From: UBA5448 sp045536965
GTDB taxonomy: Bacteria; Bacillota; Clostridia; Oscillospirales; SIG627
NCBI GenBank assembly: GCA_045536965.1
Contig: JAZSON010000033.1
Span: 1-55,221 of the forward strand
Direction: 5' to 3'
DNA length: 55,221 nt
Part shown: piece by piece, positions 42,364-51,164 of the stretch
How the letters are laid out: every line of letters starts with the position of its first letter
Numbering within the stretch: the first letter of the stretch is position 1
Notes under the pieces: model-generated
Databases searched by the model: none
Told to the model about the DNA's origin: nothing
The model's input: only the letters and a program-made list of their open reading frames with translations
Translations under genes and position numbers: made by a program

Positions 42364-43029
42364 TCACATATCCGTTTTGTGCTTTTTACAAAGCGCAATA
42401 AAATGCTCAAAAAGTTTGATTCCATCAACGGTGTCGTTTCTTTTTTGACCTGCACACATCCTTTCGGGATGCCATTGCACGCCAAAAACAGGCAAAAAAG
42501 CATGCTCGACCGCTTCGACATAACGATCATCCCAATACGCAGTAGGCAAAAGTCCTGTGCCCAATCTGTCGAGCACCTGATGGTGGGAAGAATTCACAGT
42601 AAATCCGGTACCGTAAAAATCAGAAAGGATACTGTTTTCACGCGCCTTTACCATATGCACAAGATCTTTCCCCTTGCTTTTATGCAAATCGACCTCGGGA
42701 ATGTGCTGTACGAGGGTACCGCCGAAAAAAATATTGAGCCATTGAAAACCCCTGCAAATTCCAAATATTGGTTTTTTGACGCCGATATAGGCATTCAGGA
42801 GCGCATAATCCACGGCATCTCTGTCAAAATCGATATCGTCCGCCCCATTGCGCTCTTGTCCGTAATAGCTCGGATCCGTATCGGGGCCGCCGCAAAGAAT
42901 CAATCCGTCGTATTCCGTGCTGATTTCGGGAAGATACTGCGCCGTTGCAATACCGCCTGCCGCTTCCACGGCATCCACATAATATTGCAGCTTCGACTTG
43001 CCCGAAAGCAAAATCTTTACTTTCTCCAC
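42364..43029 (-). CDS. Gamma-glutamyl-GABA hydrolase-like class I amidotransferase (C26)
   Basis: A 221-residue peptidase C26 family protein, related to PuuD, which hydrolyses gamma-glutamyl amides. LILCGGPDTDPSYYGQE is near residue 44, the nucleophile elbow GICRGFQWLNI holds Cys92, SSHHQVLDRLG is typical, and FGVQWHPER supplies the His/Glu pair. The N terminus is shorter than in PuuD and begins at GTG within the 3' end of the nucleotidase gene. The ribosome binding site is unclear and the true start may be the TTG a few codons later. The gene overlaps the upstream one by 13 bases. Confidence 0.85.
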   Translation of the reverse strand: MEKVKILLSGKSKLQYYVDAVEAAGGIATAQYLPEISTEYDGLILCGGPDTDPSYYGQERNGADDIDFDRDAVDYALLNAYIGVKKPIFGICRGFQWLNIFFGGTLVQHIPEVDLHKSKGKDLVHMVKARENSILSDFYGTGFTVNSSHHQVLDRLGTGLLPTAYWDDRYVEAVEHAFLPVFGVQWHPERMCAGQKRNDTVDGIKLFEHFIALCKKHKTDM

Positions 43030-44777
43030 ATTGCCACCGCCTTGGATTTACGATTCAGCAACACCGCAGTTCCACCAAGGCAACCCAAGAAGACAAACAC
43101 CCAAACGCCCACGCGGGAGTCATCCCCCGTCGGAGGGATCGGCTCATTGGATATTTCACCGTCGGTAAATGTAATGTTGGCTCTTACATTGGCGTGTTCC
43201 TGTCCGATCACGCCACCAAGATTTTCAACGATGTATTTTTCCAACAATTCCACATCGAGCATACCGTCATTTTGCAGAATTTTGGCGCCCGCAAACATAC
43301 TCATTCCGCCGCCGCATTGCAAAAGAAGGTAGTTATGAGATGCAATTGTGTATTGTTTATCCAAATCCAACGACTCATACCGACCGCTCTCTTTGTTGAG
43401 CACCTTGATGTTATAAACCCGATATGGCCCGCTGATTCCTGTAAATACCCAATTCTCATCCATCTGTGCGGCCGATTCGATGGCGGTATTCACCGAAAAG
43501 GTAACACCCGAGATGTGCGGGAAAGAACCGTCAGGACTCGGCCAGAATTTCAGCGCCATTTCCAAATAATCCCGCAATACCCGACCGCTGATTTCCACCA
43601 CCGCAACGGTATTGTTGTATGGATATATATTCAACATATCGTTGAAGGTGATATTCCCTTTTGAAAGCGGAGCGCGGATGCCGCCGCCATTGATACAACC
43701 GATGTCTGCTCCCGTGACCATACGAAATGCATCGGCACACAGATTACCGAGATTGGTTTCCCCAATTCTAACAAGAAAGCTACCGTCTTCACCGTGGGTG
43801 ATAAGATCGACTTCACTCTTGGCGATTTCACGTTCACCCAGAATAGAATATTCTGCGTAAATTTCGTCGATATACGCATTCAATGCGGTATCGGTTTTCG
43901 TATAGTTTTCTGTTTTTATCAATTCGGTGGTGATCTCGCCGTCTGCAATGACCATTTTGCCGATATGTTCGAATTTTGAACCCGTGGAGCTCAAAATAAC
44001 CTCATTACCGTCAGCATCGATCAATTTCATATTTTCAATCACGGTATGAGAATGGCCGTCCAGTACCACATCAAGCCCACGGATGTCCGCTATTAAATCC
44101 ACGATATCGCTGTACTGCGGATCTTCCTCATAGCCAATATGGGATAGCGCCACAATATAGTCAGCCCCCTCCGCTCTCGCTGCATCGATGCTGTTTTGCA
44201 CTACCACAGCAAGGGTTTCGGTATTAAATGTATAGAGATAATCTCCATTTTCATCCTTGAACTGCGACGGTGCGGATGATGTCAATGTGTTGGGCGTGGT
44301 AATGCCGATATAGGCGATATCGATACCACCATAAGAAACGATGCTGTACGGTTCAAAGCAGGAGGTATCCAAACCAATCTTTTGAAAATTGCAACAAATC
44401 GGCTTGGTGTCCAATACGGAAACCAGTTCATTTAATCTGTCGAGCCGATAATCAAACTCGTGGTTTCCGAGGGCGATGGCATCGTAACCCACCAAATTCA
44501 TCAGTTCTACCATATATCCTCCCGCAGAAACGGTAGCAAGGCTGCTCCCCTGCACAAAGTCACCACAGGAAACCACACCGACATGGGCATAGCTTTCAAG
44601 CAATTCGTTTTTCATGGCGGCCAGCTTGGAATAGCCTTCTATGGCGCAATGGACATCATTTTCATATAAAACAATGACAACATCGACATCCGAGGCATAC
44701 ACCACGCCCGAAAAAGCAAGTGAAACAAAACACCAGACAAGAAGAAAAGACAGGAGCTTTTTATGTAAGTTTTTCAT
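43017..44777 (-). CDS. Secreted, membrane-anchored 5'-nucleotidase
   Basis: A 586-residue cell-surface enzyme that removes phosphate from nucleotides. A signal peptide (KKLLSFLLVWCFVSLAFSG, cleavage near VVYASD) opens the protein. The metallophosphoesterase domain shows YENDVHC, GDFVQGS, GNHEFDYR, LSHIGYE and DGHSHT. The 5'-nucleotidase C-terminal domain has NLGNLCADAFR, INGGGIRAPLSKG and FSVN. A C-terminal hydrophobic stretch (VGVWVFVFLGCLGGTAVLLN) and basic tail anchor it. Start ATG 44777 follows AGAGGG. The longer frame has no ribosome binding site. Confidence 0.92.
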   Translation of the reverse strand: MKNLHKKLLSFLLVWCFVSLAFSGVVYASDVDVVIVLYENDVHCAIEGYSKLAAMKNELLESYAHVGVVSCGDFVQGSSLATVSAGGYMVELMNLVGYDAIALGNHEFDYRLDRLNELVSVLDTKPICCNFQKIGLDTSCFEPYSIVSYGGIDIAYIGITTPNTLTSSAPSQFKDENGDYLYTFNTETLAVVVQNSIDAARAEGADYIVALSHIGYEEDPQYSDIVDLIADIRGLDVVLDGHSHTVIENMKLIDADGNEVILSSTGSKFEHIGKMVIADGEITTELIKTENYTKTDTALNAYIDEIYAEYSILGEREIAKSEVDLITHGEDGSFLVRIGETNLGNLCADAFRMVTGADIGCINGGGIRAPLSKGNITFNDMLNIYPYNNTVAVVEISGRVLRDYLEMALKFWPSPDGSFPHISGVTFSVNTAIESAAQMDENWVFTGISGPYRVYNIKVLNKESGRYESLDLDKQYTIASHNYLLLQCGGGMSMFAGAKILQNDGMLDVELLEKYIVENLGGVIGQEHANVRANITFTDGEISNEPIPPTGDDSRVGVWVFVFLGCLGGTAVLLNRKSKAVAMWRK

Positions 44778-44894
44778 TTTTACCCTCTGCGATTTATATA
44801 TTTCAAAAGAAAGCGATAATATGTACACAAGGATTCTCAAAAGACAGAGCGCTTGACACAGCGGTTCTTTTGCGCAACTGTATTTTATACCCTC

Positions 44895-46679
44895 TTATAC
44901 TTTTTTGTCTATATCGATGGTGACAACATTCATTTGATAAACGTAATTATATTCGATGCGCTTTGCCAGTTTTTGCGCCAATTTCACACCGATCTTATGG
45001 AAGGTTTCGGGATCCGCAACAAAATTCAGCGGGTTATAGCATTCCGCCTTGTTGCGAATAATGGTGCGCAATTTGTCCGCATCTGAGAACAGCTTGATAT
45101 CCATAATCACCTTGTCGCCGTCTTTTTCATCGGTTTGAGTTGTATGTTCCACAAAATCAGCGGCAAGTTCTTCCAAGCAAAGGGCTGTGGTATGGGCGAT
45201 TTTGTGTCCGACCTCTTCTTTCATCAAAAAGTCGTACACCTGCTCGGAAACGAAAGATACATCGCGGTTGTCGCTCTCGATACTGATGTCGATTTTAGGG
45301 ACATTTTCACGAATATCTCCATCAATACAAAAAATACGGTTGGCAGACAGCGAAAAGTTCTTGTCTCTCGCCGAACGAATGAGATAGAGTCCTACAAGAA
45401 AAGGAATCGGGTTAAGACTGAAGGAGAGCCAAATGCCATTATATCCAAGCACGGGCACCAACACCAAAAGCAACAAGGGATAAATCACCGAATCGGGAAC
45501 AACCGAATACAAAAGACCCATAACGGGCTTTTCTACCGCCTCGAAAAATTGAGCGGAAAGGCGCGCGAGTGAGGTGAGAGGCAAAAACAGGAACATACTG
45601 ATAATAAGTCCGATGGTAAATTCACTCGAACCTTTCATATCAAACACACCCGCCAAAAGAGGCGATGCAAGTGAAACCGCCACACCACAGATAAAGTTTG
45701 CTATGGTAGCAAGACGAAGACTCTCTCTGTACGCCCGCATCAAACCGTTCTTGTCGCGGGAACCATACATAATACCGAAAAGGGGAGTAACCGCAAGATT
45801 GATTGCCTGCACGATGGCGGTTGCAAAGGTAGCAATACTCTTAACAGCGGTATAAACCGACAGGGCAACCACGCCGTTTGAAAATCCGTTTACAATTAAA
45901 TTGTTGGCTACACCCGAAACCACGCCATCGGCTAAATTATTGCCCGAACTGGGAATGCCAAGACGGACGAATGTACCGAATCTTTCAAGAGATATGTCCT
46001 TCAAACCAAAACGGTAGGAGATATTGTGCTTACGAAGAGCAAGGCTGGAAGCGATAAAAGCAAGAAACCCGCCAAGCCAAGTGCCCACACCGAGACCCGC
46101 GATGGCAAAGCGCGCGGGAAGCACCTTTACGAGAAACATAGAAAAAACAATGTTTCCGACGATGGCGATCAATGCAGAGGTGAAAATAACCTTTTGTCTG
46201 CCAAAAAGGGCCAGTGTCTTGGAAGCAAACATGTTGATCGTACCAAACAAAATGCAACCCGTGGCGCCGCGAAGATACCAAATGGCTGTTTCTGCTATCT
46301 CAGGCGTACCGCCGAAAGCCATGACCAACGGTTTGGCAAAAATCTGACAAACCAAAATAAACAAAACGCCCGTCGCGACAGAGCATGAAACGGCAACCGA
46401 ATAAGATTTTCGCACCTCCTCGTTGTCGCCTTTGCCCGCCGCTACATTCATTTTAACCGAGGCGCCATTGATAATCGTTTGATTCAACGCTTGGAAAATG
46501 TTAATGATGGGAGTACCGACAGCAACCGCTGCAATGGCAAGCTTGTTGAAAAAGACACCCGCAAGAAGAGTATCTGTCATCAGAGCAACGGCCGCCGTAA
46601 TGCCCGCGGCTAAACTGCCGCCAAACATAGACAGTATCGTTTTTCTTATGAGTTTATTGCTTTGATATGTTTTTTCCAC
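44895..46679 (-). CDS. MATE-family transporter fused to a degenerate HATPase-like domain
   Basis: A 594-residue protein. Residues 1-435 are a twelve-helix MATE exporter (FGGSLAAGITAAVALMTDTL, AAGKGDNEEVRKSYSVA, GLGVGTWLGGFLA), of the kind that expels cationic compounds with Na+ or H+. Residues about 455-594 are a cytosolic domain resembling anti-sigma/HATPase_c_2 proteins: TALCLEELAADFVEH takes the place of the N-box and KLRTIIRNKAECYNPLNF the place of the D-x-G box. The usual Asn and Asp-Gly are changed, so ATP binding is doubtful. The start is GTG, about ten bases after AAAGGGG. The fused domain may regulate or sense, but no function can be stated. Confidence 0.8.
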   Translation of the reverse strand: MEKTYQSNKLIRKTILSMFGGSLAAGITAAVALMTDTLLAGVFFNKLAIAAVAVGTPIINIFQALNQTIINGASVKMNVAAGKGDNEEVRKSYSVAVSCSVATGVLFILVCQIFAKPLVMAFGGTPEIAETAIWYLRGATGCILFGTINMFASKTLALFGRQKVIFTSALIAIVGNIVFSMFLVKVLPARFAIAGLGVGTWLGGFLAFIASSLALRKHNISYRFGLKDISLERFGTFVRLGIPSSGNNLADGVVSGVANNLIVNGFSNGVVALSVYTAVKSIATFATAIVQAINLAVTPLFGIMYGSRDKNGLMRAYRESLRLATIANFICGVAVSLASPLLAGVFDMKGSSEFTIGLIISMFLFLPLTSLARLSAQFFEAVEKPVMGLLYSVVPDSVIYPLLLLVLVPVLGYNGIWLSFSLNPIPFLVGLYLIRSARDKNFSLSANRIFCIDGDIRENVPKIDISIESDNRDVSFVSEQVYDFLMKEEVGHKIAHTTALCLEELAADFVEHTTQTDEKDGDKVIMDIKLFSDADKLRTIIRNKAECYNPLNFVADPETFHKIGVKLAQKLAKRIEYNYVYQMNVVTIDIDKKV

Positions 46680-46754
46680 AGCATCTTATCCCCTTTCGCG
46701 CAACCCCGTAATTAACGGAAAAATTGCACTCAAACCCATTTTATAATCTGTTTT

Positions 46755-46783
46755 ATTATATCATGTTTTTCTATATAAATCAA
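46755..46783 (-). promoter_or_regulatory. Promoter of the MATE-fusion gene
   Basis: On the minus strand: -35 TTGATT (46783-46778), 17-bp spacer, perfect -10 TATAAT (46760-46755). The leader is about 75 nt. Confidence 0.6.
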
Positions 46784-46810
46784 CGAATATTTTATGTATT
46801 CGCCACCGAA

Positions 46811-46850
46811 AACAGCAAAAGCCAAGACCATCCGCATCTTGGCTTTCCTT
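46811..46850 (-). terminator. Intrinsic terminator after the GDPD gene
   Basis: On the minus strand AAAGCCAAGA (46846-46837) pairs with TCTTGGCTTT (46827-46818), followed by TGCTGTTTT. Confidence 0.6.
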
Positions 46851-46856
46851 TTTATT

Positions 46857-47582
46857 TTAAACCTCTACGATATCGGCGCCCATAAGAATGGCTTCACGCA
46901 CATCTTCGGGGAAACACACATTGGCAATACCGAGAGTTGCATATTTTTTTACACGCGCGCACACTGCAGGAGAGGCCTTGTCGCGGTCGGTCAGCCATGC
47001 AAAATTGGGTTTATCCAAATATACCCACACCGAAAGCCGTTCCCGTGGCACAATGGCGGCAATTTTCTTCAATTCTTCCTCGGTGTTCACCCCGTCATAA
47101 TCGATCCAAGCCTCGGGAATGACCGAGAAGATTTTTTCTATGCGCTCGACATCCTTGACAGAAAACTCCACTTTAACATTGTATTTTTTCACAAGCGCAA
47201 GAAGGGGATCCAATTTGTCGGTGGGTATTTTTTTGTCCAGATCGAGAAGCACATCACTGCCGTCGAGAAGTTGCAAAAGCTCCTCCAAACGAGGCACCTT
47301 CGTTCCTTTAAACTCTTCGCCCATGAAAATACCCGCATCGTATTGGCAAAGTTCTTCATAGGTCATATCAGAAACAAGCATCGTCTTTTCAATCAACGAA
47401 CCGTCGGCGTTTCGACAGGTGCGGTTGATGGATGAATCGTGTATCAAAACAATCTCGCCGTCTTTGGTAAATTGCGGGTCGGTTTCAATTTGCTCAAAGC
47501 CGTCCTCAAAAGCCTTGCGAAAGGCGGGCATGGTATTTTCAGGTGTGTAATAACAACCACCTCTGTGGGATCTGAAAATCAT
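46857..47582 (-). CDS. Glycerophosphodiester phosphodiesterase family protein
   Basis: A 241-residue GDPD-fold enzyme that splits glycerophosphodiesters into glycerol-3-phosphate and an alcohol. The catalytic signatures are SHRGGCYYTPENTMPAF at residues 5-21, IETDPQFTKDGEIVLIHDSS near 32-51 (metal Glu, Asp and general-acid His) and VLLDLDKK near 112. No signal peptide, so a cytosolic role in phospholipid turnover is likely. AAGGAG precedes the ATG. A 15-codon ORF (47579-47626) overlaps its start by four bases. Confidence 0.9.
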   Translation of the reverse strand: MIFRSHRGGCYYTPENTMPAFRKAFEDGFEQIETDPQFTKDGEIVLIHDSSINRTCRNADGSLIEKTMLVSDMTYEELCQYDAGIFMGEEFKGTKVPRLEELLQLLDGSDVLLDLDKKIPTDKLDPLLALVKKYNVKVEFSVKDVERIEKIFSVIPEAWIDYDGVNTEEELKKIAAIVPRERLSVWVYLDKPNFAWLTDRDKASPAVCARVKKYATLGIANVCFPEDVREAILMGADIVEV

Positions 47583-47626
47583 CTCAACAACTCCTTGTTA
47601 TATTCACTTTTTGATTTCTTACTCAT
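47579..47626 (-). CDS. 15-residue ORF overlapping the GDPD start
   Basis: MSKKSKSEYNKELLR, ending in TGA within the GDPD start codon (ATGA) and containing its ribosome binding site AAGGAG. It has only a weak ribosome binding site of its own (TTTGGAC). It could couple translation or be an accidental frame. Confidence 0.2.
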   Translation of the reverse strand: MSKKSKSEYNKELLR

Positions 47627-47697
47627 GTCCAAATGCAGATTATAATATTTCTTCCGCTGTAATCCTGCAACCCTCAAAAACGCTTTCGCGCGCCACT

Positions 47698-47727
47698 ATT
47701 ATAACACACAAAATTGAAAAATGGCAA
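47698..47727 (-). promoter_or_regulatory. Promoter of the GDPD gene
   Basis: On the minus strand: -35 TTGCCA (47727-47722), 18-bp spacer, perfect -10 TATAAT (47703-47698). Confidence 0.55.
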
Positions 47728-47772
47728 ATGTTTTCTGATTTTTTATCCATCGAATCAAAAATAAAAGGCGTA

Positions 47773-47835
47773 TAAAAAAGATGGGTGCTTAGCGCAGTAT
47801 CCTCGGAAAAACTGCACCAAACACCCATTTTTTTC
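47773..47835. terminator. Terminator after nagB, usable in both directions
   Basis: ATGGGTG (47781-47787) pairs with CACCCAT (47822-47828), and an inner GCAGT/ACTGC stem extends it. A and T runs flank both sides. In the minus direction it ends in CTTTTTT, 40 bp after the nagB stop. Confidence 0.7.
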
Positions 47836-47874
47836 AAATGAAACATGATTGCCGCTTCGTGCCGGCTATAAAGA

Positions 47875-48660
47875 TTATTTTTCGTTTTTATAAATTTCTT
47901 TAAAGTATTTGTAGGTGTCCACCTTCAATTCGCCGCAAGCGGCTTCATCGCAAGCGATGATTCCGTCGGGATGAAGCTGTAATGCGCTGATGGTCCAAGC
48001 ATGATCAACGCCGCCTTCCACACAATGACGGAGTGCGCGGGCCTTGTTGTGTCCGCTGATCAACAGCAGCACCTGCTTGGCATCGCAAACGGTGCCCACA
48101 CCCACAGAAAGGGCTGTTTTGGGAACCTTTTTGACATCATTGTCAAAGAAACGGGAGTTGACAATAAGGGTATCCTCGGTCAATGCACGAACACCCGTTC
48201 TCGAAGTGAGGGAGGTGAACGGTTCGTTAAACGCGATGTGTCCGTCCACACCGCTGCCGCCCATAAACAAATCGATGCCGCCGTAGGATTCTATCTTATC
48301 TTCATAACGTTGACATTCAGCCTCGGGATCGTCTGCCATGCCATTCAAAATGTTGATGTTTTCCGCGGGAATATCAATGTGATTGAAAAAGTTGTCGTGC
48401 ATGAAATACCAGTAGCTCTGATCATGCTCTTTGGGCAAACCGACATATTCATCCATGTTGAAGGTCACAACATTCTTAAATGTAACCTTGCCCGCCTTGT
48501 TCATTTCAATCAATTTTTTGTACACACCGAGCGGAGAAGAGCCTGTCGGCAAACCAAGCACAAACGGACGGCTTTCTTTGTGTGCGTTAATAGCGTTGGC
48601 GATATGGTTAGCAGCCCACTCGCTCATCGCATCATAATTGTCTTTAATAATCAATTTCAT
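47875..48660 (-). CDS. nagB: Glucosamine-6-phosphate deaminase
   Basis: Converts glucosamine-6-phosphate to fructose-6-phosphate and ammonia, the entry of amino sugars into glycolysis. The 261 residues match the family. FVLGLPTGSSPLGVYK is near residue 32 and FNMDEYVGLP near 66, with the catalytic aspartate. GGSGVDGHIAFNEP near 130 differs slightly from the usual G-G-(V/I)-G-x-D-G-H-I. The Ser-Leu-Thr-Ser-Arg-Thr substrate loop follows. The start ATG follows GGGAG. The frame upstream of it lies over the promoter. No nagA is adjacent. It is transcribed alone. Confidence 0.94.
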   Translation of the reverse strand: MKLIIKDNYDAMSEWAANHIANAINAHKESRPFVLGLPTGSSPLGVYKKLIEMNKAGKVTFKNVVTFNMDEYVGLPKEHDQSYWYFMHDNFFNHIDIPAENINILNGMADDPEAECQRYEDKIESYGGIDLFMGGSGVDGHIAFNEPFTSLTSRTGVRALTEDTLIVNSRFFDNDVKKVPKTALSVGVGTVCDAKQVLLLISGHNKARALRHCVEGGVDHAWTISALQLHPDGIIACDEAACGELKVDTYKYFKEIYKNEK

Positions 48661-48702
48661 GTTTTTACTCCCATTTATCCAAATTTTTAAATTGATATAT
48701 TC

Positions 48703-48731
48703 AGTATACGTCTTATTTGCGAAGTTGTCAA
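48703..48731 (-). promoter_or_regulatory. Promoter of nagB
   Basis: On the minus strand: consensus -35 TTGACA (48731-48726), 17-bp spacer, -10 TATACT (48708-48703), one of the strongest in the window. Confidence 0.7.
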
Positions 48732-48805
48732 GGTTTTTCAAAGAATTTCATTCACATAGACATATTCCTCTTTTATCCCCGCGCGACAAAACCTTGGACA
48801 TTTGG

Positions 48806-49237
48806 TTACGACATTCTGCATTTAACAATTGCTTCGGTCACATCGGTCAGCACAAGCGTTCCGTTTTGGTTATACGCCTCTATCGTAATCTCAACCAACC
48901 CATTTTTTGCATTTCTTTTCTCAAGGCGCGTGATGGTCGCCTTGCCCACCAAAACATCTTCGGCAAACACGGGGTTTAGCCATTCAATTTTGGTGGATTT
49001 TCCCGCAAGAAGCGTATCACCGAAAAAATTCACTTCCAAATACTTGGCCCAAACCGCCATAAAAGACATGACACCTGGGGCAATCAGTCCGCCGAAGGGT
49101 GTCGTTTTAGCATATTCCTCATCGGTATGGAGGGGTATGTTATCATAATCCCGCGCGAAAGATAGCATTTTTTCTTTTTGAATCACAGTAGGCGCCGTGT
49201 CGACCGTCATGCCTATTTTCAAATCATCAAAATACAT
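48806..49237 (-). CDS. MaoC-family hotdog dehydratase
   Basis: A 143-residue (R)-enoyl-CoA hydratase-like protein. FARDYDNIPLHTDEEYAKTT near residue 30 holds the catalytic Asp and His of MaoC domains, followed by FGGLIAPGVMSF and the hydrophobic end of the hotdog helix. EWLNPVFAEDVLVGKATIT is the typical later strand pair. The substrate would be a CoA thioester, which fits the aryl-CoA ligase gene upstream. ATG 49237 is preferred over TTG 49246, though neither has a strong ribosome binding site. It lies about 100 bp after the ACT gene and may be read from the T-box transcript. Confidence 0.8.
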   Translation of the reverse strand: MYFDDLKIGMTVDTAPTVIQKEKMLSFARDYDNIPLHTDEEYAKTTPFGGLIAPGVMSFMAVWAKYLEVNFFGDTLLAGKSTKIEWLNPVFAEDVLVGKATITRLEKRNAKNGLVEITIEAYNQNGTLVLTDVTEAIVKCRMS

Positions 49238-49336
49238 TTTTACCAACCATATACATTCATTTTCCGTTTCTCAAAACGGTAAAGCGGCAAGAACTTTAGC
49301 TTGTTTAAAGCAACCGCCCTCGCCGCCGAAATCATA

Positions 49337-49768
49337 TCACAGTTTATCTACATCTGCTTGCGTCACGAGCTTAAAGGCTGCGTTTGCAAGCGCCGTTTCC
49401 GCCGCGGCATTATCCTCTACACGAATTACCACATAAGCGTGTTTCTCGGTGCGAGCCATAAAAGCATATAGATATTCCAAGTTGATGTTGTTCTCGTCGA
49501 GCACTTTGAGCGCTTCGGAAAGTTTTCCCGGTTCATCGCTGATTTTGATACCGACAACATCGGTAATCTTGATAAGATATCCTTCTTCTCGCAAGATCTT
49601 TTCGGCCGCCGCATCGTCATTCACAATCAAACGAAGGATACCAAAATCCTGTGTTTCCGCTATGGAAAGCGCGCGGAGGTTGATGTTGTGCTTGGAAAGG
49701 GTTTCTGTAATAGAAACCATCGCGCCTCGTTTGTTCTCTACAAATACTGTTAATTGCTTAATAGCCAT
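49337..49768 (-). CDS. Tandem ACT-domain protein
   Basis: A 143-residue protein made of two ACT domains, about 1-70 (LTVFVENKRGAMVSITETL) and 71-143 (VVGIKISDEPGKLSEALKVL). Such proteins bind amino acids and often travel with phenylacetate-CoA ligase and indolepyruvate oxidoreductase genes. Here it follows the ligase by 24 bp. Given the Phe-type T-box upstream, an aromatic amino acid is a plausible ligand, by inference. AAAGGGG precedes the ATG. Confidence 0.85.
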   Translation of the reverse strand: MAIKQLTVFVENKRGAMVSITETLSKHNINLRALSIAETQDFGILRLIVNDDAAAEKILREEGYLIKITDVVGIKISDEPGKLSEALKVLDENNINLEYLYAFMARTEKHAYVVIRVEDNAAAETALANAAFKLVTQADVDKL

Positions 49769-49792
49769 ACTCTTATCCCCTTTCTCAATCGA

Positions 49793-51100
49793 TCACACAA
49801 GTTTTCTCTTGTCAATTACACGAACTGCCTTTCCTTCGCTTCTTGCGATGGTTTTAGGTGCAACCAGATGAACAATAGGATTGATGCCGAGCATCGTTTT
49901 CATGGCGTTTGCGAGCGCTTTTTCCATCGCGATGATGTCGGCCACTTTATCGGTGAATTTTTCGGGCGTCATTTCCACGTTTACATCAAAGGTGTCGTTG
50001 TTCTTGACGCGGTCAACAACAATCTGATAGTTGGGCTCATATCCCTCGTTTAACAAAACCGTTTCGATTTGGCTGGGGAATACGTTGACACCGCGAATGA
50101 TCATCATATCGTCGGTTCTGCCCATGGGTTTTGCCATTTTAATCAAAGTGCGACCGCAAGAACATTTTTTGCGGGAAAGTACGCAAATATCACGGGTACG
50201 GTAACGAAGGAGAGGGAAAGCCTCTTTATCAAGAGATGTAAACACAAGTTCACCCTTCGAACCGTCGGGAAGCACTTCTCCTGTCTCGGGATCGATAATT
50301 TCGGCATAAAAGTGGTCTTCGTTTACATGCATGCCTGTCTGTTCGCTACACTCAAAAGCAACACCCGGGCCGCTCGTTTCGGTCAGTCCGTATATATCAT
50401 ATGCTTTGATGCCAAGTGTTTTTTCGATACCGCGGCGCATCTCTTCCGTCCAAGGTTCTGCGCCGAAAATACCCGCCTTGAGGGGAATTTTATCGGGAGT
50501 GTATCCTTGTTCTATCAAGGTTTCACCGATGTAGGCTGCATAAGAGGGAGTACAGCAAATAATGGAAGCATTCAAATCCATCATAAACTGAATTTGTCTT
50601 TCGGTGTTGCCCGAGGACATGGGAAGGGTCAAGCATCCCACCTTATGCGAACCGCCGTTGAGTCCGGGGCCGCCCGTGAACAAACCGTAACCGTATGCAA
50701 CCTGACATACATCTTTCTTGCTTCCGCCCGCCGCCACAATGGCGCGAGCACAACAATCTTCCCACAAATCAACATCCTTTTGGGTATAAAACGCCACGAC
50801 TCGGCGGCCTGTTGTTCCCGATGTCGATTGAATACGGACACAATCTTCCAGCGGTTTTGCTAAAAGTCCGTAGGGGTAGGCATCCCGCAGATCCGCCTTG
50901 CTCAGGAAAGGAAGTTTGTGCAGATCTTCAATCCCCTTGATATCCTCGGGTTTTACGCCCTTTTCGTCCATCAGTTTTTGGTAGTAAGGCACGTTTTCAT
51001 AAACATGCTTTACTTGTTTGACGAGTTTTTCGGATTGAAGTTTTTTCATTTCTTCAAGCGGCATGGTTTCAATTTCTCTTTGATAGTAGTTTTGTGTCAT
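49793..51100 (-). CDS. paaK: Phenylacetate-CoA ligase
   Basis: A 435-residue AMP-forming ligase that activates aryl acids such as phenylacetate, indoleacetate or their relatives with ATP and CoA. The P-loop-like SGTTGRRVV motif is near residue 94, GIFGAEPWTEEM near 212, YDIYGLTETSGPG near 236-248, and the C-terminal hinge RTDDMMIIRGVNVFPSQIE near 330. It belongs to the compact PaaK branch. In anaerobes it typically pairs with an aromatic 2-oxo acid ferredoxin oxidoreductase, which is not in the window. Translation starts about 65 nt after the T-box terminator, at an ATG preceded by AAGGATGG. Confidence 0.92.
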   Translation of the reverse strand: MTQNYYQREIETMPLEEMKKLQSEKLVKQVKHVYENVPYYQKLMDEKGVKPEDIKGIEDLHKLPFLSKADLRDAYPYGLLAKPLEDCVRIQSTSGTTGRRVVAFYTQKDVDLWEDCCARAIVAAGGSKKDVCQVAYGYGLFTGGPGLNGGSHKVGCLTLPMSSGNTERQIQFMMDLNASIICCTPSYAAYIGETLIEQGYTPDKIPLKAGIFGAEPWTEEMRRGIEKTLGIKAYDIYGLTETSGPGVAFECSEQTGMHVNEDHFYAEIIDPETGEVLPDGSKGELVFTSLDKEAFPLLRYRTRDICVLSRKKCSCGRTLIKMAKPMGRTDDMMIIRGVNVFPSQIETVLLNEGYEPNYQIVVDRVKNNDTFDVNVEMTPEKFTDKVADIIAMEKALANAMKTMLGINPIVHLVAPKTIARSEGKAVRVIDKRKLV

Positions 51101-51121
51101 TTCTGACCATCCTTTCGTTTT

Positions 51122-51140
51122 GGTTTGGATTTACCAAACC
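51122..51140. other. Small hairpin between T-box and paaK
   Basis: GGTTTGG and CCAAACC pair around ATTTA, just before the paaK ribosome binding site. It may mask or insulate the start. No U-run follows on the minus strand. Confidence 0.4.
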
Positions 51141-51164
51141 GCGTTTTTTGTTCGGAAAGGGATG

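Noticed and set aside
42282..42530. Minus-strand ORF overlapping the end of the C26 gene
   Set aside because: It lies in another frame of a gene with an intact HPE motif and has no ribosome binding site.
47640..47846. Minus-strand ORF of 68 residues between nagB and the GDPD gene
   Set aside because: It runs through the nagB terminator and the GDPD promoter.
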